Positions 49,827 to 55,499 of a stretch of 55,499 nt of DNA are shown in pieces (the first letter of the stretch is position 1; every line of letters begins with the position of its first letter). Both the position numbers and the translations under genes were made by a program. The notes beneath the pieces are model-generated. The model did not search any database. It saw only the letters and a program-made list of their open reading frames with translations, and was not told the DNA's origin. Origin of the DNA: Flavobacteriales bacterium (GTDB lineage: Bacteria; Bacteroidota; Bacteroidia; Flavobacteriales_F; PHOS-HE28); contig JAIOIH010000039.1 in NCBI GenBank assembly GCA_019912395.1, positions 1 through 55,499 of the forward strand, in the 5' to 3' direction.

Positions 49827-50882
49827 TCACAGCCAGCCCTTCCTCCGGAACAACCACAGCATCACCAGCGAGATCAGCAGCATTACGCCCATCACCGCGT
49901 AGTAGCCGTAGCGCCAGTGCAGCTCGGGCATGTGGTCGAAGTTCATGCCGTACACGCCCACGATGAAGGTGAGCGGGATGAAGATGGTGCTGATCACCGT
50001 GAGCAGCTTCATCACCTGGCCCATGCGCATGTTCAGGCCCGCGTGGTAGGTGTTCTCCAGGTTGGCCAGCTGGTCGCGGAACATCGCGATGCTCTCGGCG
50101 ATGTACACGGTGTGGTCCTGCAGGTCGTTGATGTAGCGCTTGGTGCCCTTGTCGATCAGGTTGCTGGGGATGATGTTCATCCGCCCGGCGAGTTCCCGCG
50201 TGGGCGTTACCTGCCTGCTTACGGCGATCAGCTTGCGGCGCAGCTCCTGCATGGCGAGGAGGTCGGATTCCCGGGGCCGCTCCGTCACGCGTTCCTCCAT
50301 CGCCTCGATCTGCCTGCCGAGGTCCTCCACGATGCTGAAGTAGTTGTCCACGATCACGTCCAGCAGGGAATACAGCAGGAAGTCCGCGCCCTTCTTCCGG
50401 AGCCGCCCCACCTTGTTGCGGATCCGGTCCCGCACGGGGTCCATCACATCGCCGGCCTCACTTTGGAAGCTGATCACGAAGCCCTTGCCCAGCACGAAGC
50501 TCACCTGCTCGCTCCAGACCTCCTCGCCGTCCGGGGACATGCTCAGCATCTTCACCACCACGAAAAGCTGGTCCTGGTATTCATCGATGGTGGGTCGGTG
50601 GTCGGTGTTCAGCACGTCCTCCAGCAACAGTTGGTGCAGGTTGAACTGCTCTCCGATGGCGGTGATGGCCTTGAGGTCCGCCAGCCCCGCCACATCGATC
50701 CAGGTCACGGTCCTGCCCGGATCGCCCACGTCGATCTTGTCCGCAGTCACCGCGCAACGTTCGGAGACCTCCTCCGCGTTGTACACGGTCACCTTGATGG
50801 TGGTGTCGATCTCCGGATCCTCGCTCACGGCCACCAGGGAACCCGGTGGCAGACCGGCCTTTTCACTGCGAAGCTTGGCCAT
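49827..50882 (-). CDS. corA: CorA family magnesium/cobalt transporter
   Basis: 351 residues. Cytoplasmic alpha/beta domain, long stalk helix, and two C-terminal transmembrane spans with the pore signature YGMNFDHMPEL (GMN at 312-314) and a basic tail (RRKGWL). Pentameric Mg2+ channel. Its ATG lies 20 nt inside the end of the mscS gene, so the two are probably one transcript; both act on ion or osmotic balance. Confidence 0.94.
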   Translation of the reverse strand: MAKLRSEKAGLPPGSLVAVSEDPEIDTTIKVTVYNAEEVSERCAVTADKIDVGDPGRTVTWIDVAGLADLKAITAIGEQFNLHQLLLEDVLNTDHRPTIDEYQDQLFVVVKMLSMSPDGEEVWSEQVSFVLGKGFVISFQSEAGDVMDPVRDRIRNKVGRLRKKGADFLLYSLLDVIVDNYFSIVEDLGRQIEAMEERVTERPRESDLLAMQELRRKLIAVSRQVTPTRELAGRMNIIPSNLIDKGTKRYINDLQDHTVYIAESIAMFRDQLANLENTYHAGLNMRMGQVMKLLTVISTIFIPLTFIVGVYGMNFDHMPELHWRYGYYAVMGVMLLISLVMLWLFRRKGWL

Positions 50883-51780
50883 GGGCGGGCGTTACGGGGC
50901 GCGTGTGGTCGGTTTGCAGGGCGCGCCGGATCGGGAGGGCGAAGGGGATGTTGTTCCGGAGGAAGCTCTCCAGCACGGCCTGGTTCATGTCGTAGTGCAA
51001 CCGGCGCGCGGTCACCGGGTCCTTGGCCCAGACGTACATCCGCAAGGTGATGGCGCCTTCGTTGATCTTCACCACCCGCACGGTGATGGCCTCCCTGGGA
51101 TCTTCCATGTTGGTCACATCCGGTCCCTGGATCCGGTCCGGGTGCAACAGGGCCAAATGCCTCATCAGGCTCATGGCGCGTTCCACGTCCGCATGCAACG
51201 CCAGCTCGAACTCGATGAACTCGCAGGTCCGTTCATCGCGGATGCTGCTGTTGACGATCCGGTCCTCGCTGAGGATGGAGTTGGGGATCATCAGGCGCCG
51301 GTGCTCGAAGGTGAGGATGGTGGTGTGGCGCAGGTTGATGTCCTCCACCGTGCCGAACACACCGATCTCGCCGGCCTGGATCATATCGCCCACGCGGAAG
51401 GGCTTGAAGGCCACGATGAAGACCCCGCTGATGATGTCGCTCAGCGCCTTCTGCGCCGCAAAGCCGATCACCACCGCCAGGATGCCCGCCCCGGCAAAGA
51501 GCGTAAGGGCCAGCGAGCGGAGCGAGGGGATCACGTAGATGATGGCGATCAGCGCCAGGATCACCATCATGGTGCGCACGCCGTTCCGGAAGAACCGGTA
51601 GCGCGTGCGTTCCTCCGGGGCTTGCGTGGGCGATCGCTTGTAGGCCCGCCGCAGGGCGAAGTAGATCAAGCGCTCCACGAACCATGCGGTGAAGAGTATG
51701 GCGACGATCTTCAGCAGCACCAACAGGTCCATGCCAAGGGTCTGCATCACGTGTACGAACTTGCTGGTTTCCGCCGCCAT
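50863..51780 (-). CDS. MscS family mechanosensitive ion channel
   Basis: 305 residues. Three transmembrane spans with the third as the Gly/Ala-rich pore helix (ILAVVIGFAAQKALSDIISG), followed by the beta domain with FRVGDMIQAGEIGVFGTVED and LMIPNSILSE. Releases solutes on hypo-osmotic shock. A TAAGTTCG box (minus, 51804-51797) lies 17 nt before the ATG. Its 3' end overlaps corA by 20 nt. Confidence 0.93.
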   Translation of the reverse strand: MAAETSKFVHVMQTLGMDLLVLLKIVAILFTAWFVERLIYFALRRAYKRSPTQAPEERTRYRFFRNGVRTMMVILALIAIIYVIPSLRSLALTLFAGAGILAVVIGFAAQKALSDIISGVFIVAFKPFRVGDMIQAGEIGVFGTVEDINLRHTTILTFEHRRLMIPNSILSEDRIVNSSIRDERTCEFIEFELALHADVERAMSLMRHLALLHPDRIQGPDVTNMEDPREAITVRVVKINEGAITLRMYVWAKDPVTARRLHYDMNQAVLESFLRNNIPFALPIRRALQTDHTRPVTPAHGQASQ

Positions 51781-51940
51781 AGTGCCGTTGTTGATGCGAA
51801 CTTACGGGCAGGCCGGGGCCGGGTTCCCGCCGCGGCCGAAAGCGATCAACAATGCAGCGTGCATGACCACCTTGGCGGGCAAGGGGCAAACGGGCGAACA
51901 AGGTCCGGCTTCCATCAACCCGCTCGGGCTTCCCGCGCTT

Positions 51941-52648
51941 TCAGGCATCGGCCAGTGAAGTGCGCAAGGGCACGCCACCGGCCACGTCCTTGGGTTCCTT
52001 GCCCTGGCGGAACACACGCATGCCCACGCCCTCCACGCTCAACTGGTCGCCCTTCACGTGGAGCAGGCTCCCTTCGCGCAGACCGGCCACCACGGCCTTC
52101 GGGTTCAATGCCAGGTACTCTTTGATCCGTTGGTCACGGCTTTCGCCACCGTGGCCGGGGATGGTGGCCTCGGTGTAGTGCGGATTGATCTGGAAGGGCA
52201 CCAGCCCGAGCCCCCGCATGGTGGGCACCTCGGTGATGGGCATGTCGTTGGTGGTCATGATCGTGGGGCAGGCCACATTGCTGCCCGCGCTCCAGCCCAC
52301 GTAGGGCAGGCCGCCCATCACCCGCACGCGGATGGCGCGCACCAGTTCCGTGCTGTACAGGGTGCGCAGCAGCTGGAACGAGTTGCCGCCGCCCACCGCC
52401 ACGGCATCCGCGGTCTTCAGGGCCTTCACCTTGTCCGCCTCCTCGTGCAGGCTGAAGAGCTCGTGCCCCAGTGCCGCGAAAGCGTCCTGGGTCTTTTTGG
52501 CGTAATCGTCCAGGCTCATGGTCACCGCAGCGAAGGGCACGAATGCGATGCGCTTGCCGGCGCCAAGGAATTGCCGAAGGTGCTCCTCGGGCCAGCCCAA
52601 GTAGGCTTCGCCCGGCATGGTGGAGTTGGAAAGGAGGAGTAACTGCAT
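51941..52648 (-). CDS. pepE: Dipeptidase E (alpha-aspartyl dipeptidase)
   Basis: 235 residues from ATG 52648 (MQLLLLSNST). Peptidase family S51: nucleophile Ser120 in YVGWSAGSN, Asp135 in TTNDMPI and His157 in INPHYTEA sit at the same numbers as in the enteric PepE triad. Splits N-terminal aspartate dipeptides in the cytoplasm. GGGNSFQLL and LREGSLLHV are further family marks. Promoter below. Monocistronic, 160 bp from mscS. Confidence 0.94.
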   Translation of the reverse strand: MQLLLLSNSTMPGEAYLGWPEEHLRQFLGAGKRIAFVPFAAVTMSLDDYAKKTQDAFAALGHELFSLHEEADKVKALKTADAVAVGGGNSFQLLRTLYSTELVRAIRVRVMGGLPYVGWSAGSNVACPTIMTTNDMPITEVPTMRGLGLVPFQINPHYTEATIPGHGGESRDQRIKEYLALNPKAVVAGLREGSLLHVKGDQLSVEGVGMRVFRQGKEPKDVAGGVPLRTSLADA

Positions 52649-52665
52649 GCGTTCGGGTTGTGGGG

Positions 52666-52698
52666 CCAAGGTAGTTCGCCTCGCTGGCGCAATTCAAA
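52666..52698 (-). promoter_or_regulatory. Promoter of pepE
   Basis: Minus strand: TTTG at 52698-52695, a 21-nt spacer, then TACCTTGG at 52673-52666 (one mismatch to TAnnTTTG). The ATG is 17 nt downstream. Confidence 0.45.
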
Positions 52699-52786
52699 TG
52701 ATGCCTTCAAGGCATGCCATTGGAAGTGGGCGGCATGCGCAGGACGAACGCCGGGCAACAGGCTCCACCTTCCGTGCCAAGCCACC

Positions 52787-52794
52787 TAACTTTA
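52787..52794 (+). promoter_or_regulatory. Possible -7 box for the CotH-domain gene
   Basis: TAACTTTA, one mismatch from TAnnTTTG, 29 nt before ATG 52824. It shares ACCTAACTTT with the sequence upstream of the TraB gene. Confidence 0.35.
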
Positions 52795-52823
52795 CACTAC
52801 GCAAGAAGCCAGGTCCCCTCCCC

Positions 52824-55268
52824 ATGTCCTCCTTGGTGCATAGCCTTCGTTGCTGCACAGTGCTCTGTGTTTGCCTGGCGTGGGGCGTGGATGCTCACGC
52901 ACAGCTTCGGATCAACGAGGTCTGCTCCAAGAACTACCGCAGTGCGGAGGACGCCTTCGGGCACCACACGGACTGGATCGAACTGCACAACGCCGGAACC
53001 TCGGCGGTGCAGCTGGGCCAGTACTACTTGAGCGATCGCTTGTACGAACCGGGCATGTGGCGCATGCCGGAGATCTTGCTGGAAGCGGGCGGTCATGTGC
53101 TGTTCTTTTCCGCGCACAGCGAGAGCGGGGATGATCATTTCCCTTTCGGGATCGCACAGGAGGGGGAGTCGGTGTTCCTCTTTTCCGAAGCGCAGCAACT
53201 CCTGGACCGCATGGACATCCCCGCGCTGATCAGCGACCATAGCGCAGGCATTCCGCTGGGTGGCCAGGAGGTGCGCGTTTTCCAACAGCCCACGCCCGGC
53301 GCGCCGAACAGCACGCCGGACTATGCCGGCTATGCGACCATGCCGCTCCCGGGCATCGCACCCGGCCCTGTTCCCGCGGGCAGCAGCCTGCTGCTCCACA
53401 CCAGCTCCGGAGGGGAGATCCGCATTTCGCTCGACGGCAAGGACCCCGATGCGGACAGCCCGCTCTGCACGGGTGCCGTGGTGCTCGACTCCACCGTGGT
53501 GGTGAAGGCCCAAGCAAGCCTGCCCGACCACCTGCCGTCGCCGGTGTTCACGGGCACCTACTTCGTGAACTTGCCCCAGGGGCTGCCCGTGGTTTCCCTT
53601 TCGGTGGAACCCGACAGCATGTTCCACGAGGAGCTCGGACTATACATGATGGGCCCCGATGCCGATGCGTTCCCGCCATACCATGGCGCGAACTTCTGGT
53701 CCAACAGGCACATACCCGTGCGCATGGAGTTCTTTGATGAACAGGGTCGCCAGCGCCATGTGCAACAAGTGGACCTGCGCATGCACGGTGGTACGCAGGC
53801 CCGCACCAAGCCGCAACGCTCCCTTCGCCTCACCGGTCGCAAGCGCTACGGCAACAGCCTGATCGAATACCCCTTCTTTCCGGAACGCGGCGGTTTCGAC
53901 CAGTACAAGCACGTGGTGCTGCGCAATTCGGGCGGCGATTTCTGCCTGGCCCATTTCCGCGATGGCTTTTGGCACCAGCGCTCCCTGCACGCGGGCCTGG
54001 ACATCGACGAACTGGCCTTCCGGCCGGTGCGGGTGTTCATCAACGGTGCCTATTGGGGCCTGATGAACCTGCGGGAGCGGATCAGCCCGCAGGACGTGGC
54101 CCTGAACCATGGCCTGGACAGTGACGAGGTCCTCTTCTTCGACCAGGAGAACGAACCCTTGCAGGGCGACAGCATCCATTTCGCGCTGCTGAACAACTAC
54201 ATCCTGGAAGAGGACCTGAACGATCCCCTGCACTTCCACCATGTGGATAGCCTGATGGACCTGAAGAGCCTGAAGGACTACCTCGCCCTGGAGATCTTCG
54301 CCGGCAACGCGGACTGGCCCTCGAACAACGTGCGGGCCTGGAAACCCTCGGTGGACAGCGGGAAATGGCGCTATGTGCTGCACGACCTGGATGCCACCAT
54401 GAACGTGTTCGGATGGATCACCATGGACGTGGACATGTTCCAGCGGTTGTTCCTCCTGCAGGATGGTGAGCTGCACAGCCGCATCTTCCTGAAACTGCTG
54501 GAGAACGACGAGTTCAAGCGCACCTTCATCAATCGCTTGGCCGACCTGATGAACACAAGTCTCTCACCACCCGGCCTGATGGCCGAACTGGACCGGATCA
54601 CCAGCGCCACGGATGCCGAGGCGCAACGGCATTACGCACGCTGGTCCTGCGACTGGAATACGCGGCTGTGGCATGCCGGGGAGGTGATCCCGGAGTTCAT
54701 CACCGTGCGCGGAGGCCATGTGCAGGACCACGTGCTCCATTGGTTCAGCCTGCCCAACAAGGTTGCGCTCACCTTCGAGAGCTTCCCGCCGGCCGCGGGC
54801 AGCATCGCCCTCAACACCCTGGATCCACCGCTTCCGTTCAAGGGCACCTACTTCAACGGCAACGCGATCGATCTGGCCGCGCATGCCAACGAAGGCTTCG
54901 TCTTCGACCATTGGGGCTACACCGGCAGCGAGGGTACGCTCAGCACCTCGGCCACCTACCAAGGGGAATTCGCCACGGACGGCACCATCACGGCGCATTT
55001 CCGCAAGCAGGGCCAACAGCTGTATGCCTTTCCCGTACCCTGTGCGGACCTGCTCCACGTGAGCTATGAAAGCGCGGGCCCGGGCAGCGGCCAACTGCGC
55101 CTTGCGGATATGGACGGTCGCGTGGTCCTCGCCGCTCCGCAAGCCGTTCAGGCCGGTGTGAACAAGTTCCAACTGGACCTCACGCACCTGACCCCCGGTG
55201 TCTACGTGCTCACCATGGAGCAGCCGGAAGGCATCAGCAGTGCCCGCGTGATCAAGACGCGGGAATAG
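52824..55268 (+). CDS. CotH-kinase-like, lamin-tail T9SS protein
   Basis: 814 residues from ATG 52824. Signal peptide to HAQ at 27, lamin-tail domain (LRINEVCSKNYRSAEDAFG, then DWIELHNAG) at about 28-160, a chitobiase-like beta domain (GGEIRISLDGKDPDADSPLC) to about 250, then the CotH-type kinase-like core with VDLRMHGGTQARTKPQRSLR, HVVLRNSGGDF, YWGLMNLRERIS and RYVLHDLDATMNVFG. A bacterial-repeat domain (FESFPPAAGSIALNT) and a T9SS domain (FPVPCADLLHV) close it. CotH relatives phosphorylate coat proteins in spore formers; here the target is unknown and it acts outside the cell. Confidence 0.88.
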   Translation: MSSLVHSLRCCTVLCVCLAWGVDAHAQLRINEVCSKNYRSAEDAFGHHTDWIELHNAGTSAVQLGQYYLSDRLYEPGMWRMPEILLEAGGHVLFFSAHSESGDDHFPFGIAQEGESVFLFSEAQQLLDRMDIPALISDHSAGIPLGGQEVRVFQQPTPGAPNSTPDYAGYATMPLPGIAPGPVPAGSSLLLHTSSGGEIRISLDGKDPDADSPLCTGAVVLDSTVVVKAQASLPDHLPSPVFTGTYFVNLPQGLPVVSLSVEPDSMFHEELGLYMMGPDADAFPPYHGANFWSNRHIPVRMEFFDEQGRQRHVQQVDLRMHGGTQARTKPQRSLRLTGRKRYGNSLIEYPFFPERGGFDQYKHVVLRNSGGDFCLAHFRDGFWHQRSLHAGLDIDELAFRPVRVFINGAYWGLMNLRERISPQDVALNHGLDSDEVLFFDQENEPLQGDSIHFALLNNYILEEDLNDPLHFHHVDSLMDLKSLKDYLALEIFAGNADWPSNNVRAWKPSVDSGKWRYVLHDLDATMNVFGWITMDVDMFQRLFLLQDGELHSRIFLKLLENDEFKRTFINRLADLMNTSLSPPGLMAELDRITSATDAEAQRHYARWSCDWNTRLWHAGEVIPEFITVRGGHVQDHVLHWFSLPNKVALTFESFPPAAGSIALNTLDPPLPFKGTYFNGNAIDLAAHANEGFVFDHWGYTGSEGTLSTSATYQGEFATDGTITAHFRKQGQQLYAFPVPCADLLHVSYESAGPGSGQLRLADMDGRVVLAAPQAVQAGVNKFQLDLTHLTPGVYVLTMEQPEGISSARVIKTRE

Positions 55269-55316
55269 GGGAGAGCGCTCGGAACGACAGGATTTTTGAG
55301 CGCGGTCTATATCCAG

Positions 55317-55499
55317 TTGTCATGTCGAGCGCAGTTGTGGTGTGTCACATCGAGTGCTACAGTGTTGTCATGTCGAGCGCAGTTGTGGTGTGTCACATCG
55401 AGTGCTACAGTGTTGTCATGTCGAGCGCCAGTTGTCGTGTGTCATGTCGAGCACCAGTTGTCGTGTGTCATGTCGAGCACCAGTTGTCGTGTGTCATGT
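55317..55499. repeat. Tandem repeat array running off the window end
   Basis: Two identical 48-bp units (55317-55364 and 55365-55412), then three 26-bp units (55414-55439, 55440-55465, 55466-55491) and a partial unit. All carry TGTCATGTCGAGC or a diverged form; the 48-mer is two diverged 24-mers. The first 26-mer differs from the next two by one base. No spacers, so not CRISPR. Confidence 0.9.

Noticed and set aside
49381-49857. N-terminal extension of SpeA to 49857
   Set aside because: The extension reads through the heptamer array, overlaps corA and lacks homology-like features; the family length fits ATG 49380.
55317-55499. CRISPR array
   Set aside because: The units are contiguous without unique spacers and change length from 48 to 26 bp; no cas gene is near.
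1-55499. tRNA or rRNA genes
   Set aside because: No T-loop GTTCGAnTC in a cloverleaf context was found; the GTTCGAATTCGAAT near 42755 lies inside a coding repeat.
1-55499. Insertion sequence or prophage
   Set aside because: No transposase, integrase, terminase or structural phage protein is among the supported genes.

Overview
The window looks like a chromosomal piece of a high-GC, uncultured-type Bacteroidota, probably in or near Flavobacteriales. The evidence is six proteins ending in type IX secretion (T9SS) type A sorting domains, Bacteroidota-only families (DUF4920, LemA/TPM clusters, SpmA-SpmB fusion, Bacteroidota-type arginine decarboxylase next to a deoxyhypusine-synthase-like gene), almost no Shine-Dalgarno sequences, and several upstream boxes of the TAnnTTTG type. 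The lineage is inferred from gene content. I saw no rRNA, tRNA, transposase, phage gene or CRISPR array. The first gene is open through the left edge and the right edge lies inside a tandem repeat, so the window may be a whole contig.

Layout. 1-3249: two tandem paralogous T9SS surface proteins. 3333-9243: a tiny membrane ORF, a TraB/GumN protein, then a leftward block of mutL, two rhomboid proteases and an exo/endonuclease/phosphatase-fold protein. 9335-11966: a T9SS protein, DUF4920 protein and isoaspartyl peptidase. 12152-14753: LemA, two TPM-domain proteins and a TerB/J-domain protein in one coupled operon. 14924-21154, leftward: Kup, LolA, two SET-domain proteins, a methyltransferase and an SpmAB fusion. 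21310-23948: catalase and a divergent OmpA lipoprotein. 24115-25802: a third SET protein and a T9SS YCF48-like protein. 25895-31096, leftward: ftsK, a lipoprotein-like gene and an M23 peptidase. 31309-34873, rightward: coiled-coil gene, zapA, rny, a sugar epimerase and a CoA-binding protein. 35066-41650, leftward: aminotransferase, Spy-like/anti-sigma-like/ECF sigma operon, and a split transketolase whose two halves are separated by a VWA gene. 42246-43823: a T9SS protein of seven 58-residue repeats. 44075-52648: VOC protein with small membrane partner, acidic protein, deoxyhypusine-synthase-like protein, cardiolipin synthase (rightward), arginine decarboxylase, CorA, MscS and PepE. 52824-55268: a large CotH/lamin-tail T9SS protein.

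The most unusual content lies between genes. Many gaps carry short arrays with a strict 7- or 8-base period but different unit sequences (CTGCnnn, AATGTAR, CTGACAA, GACTCAR, GTGATTG, GATCAGAn, CTCTGCGn), like the short tandemly repeated repetitive sequences of cyanobacteria. Longer dispersed repeats occur as same-orientation pairs on both sides of single genes or operons: an exact 101-bp repeat around the 42246-43823 gene, a double-hairpin REP-like element around the ECF sigma operon, and a shorter pair around the 24115-25802 genes. The VWA gene inside the split transketolase has heptamer arrays on both sides, and one of them runs into its signal-peptide codons. Together these suggest gene-sized modules that were inserted at, or are exchanged through, repeated intergenic sequence. 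The arrangement is seen directly; the mechanism is inference.
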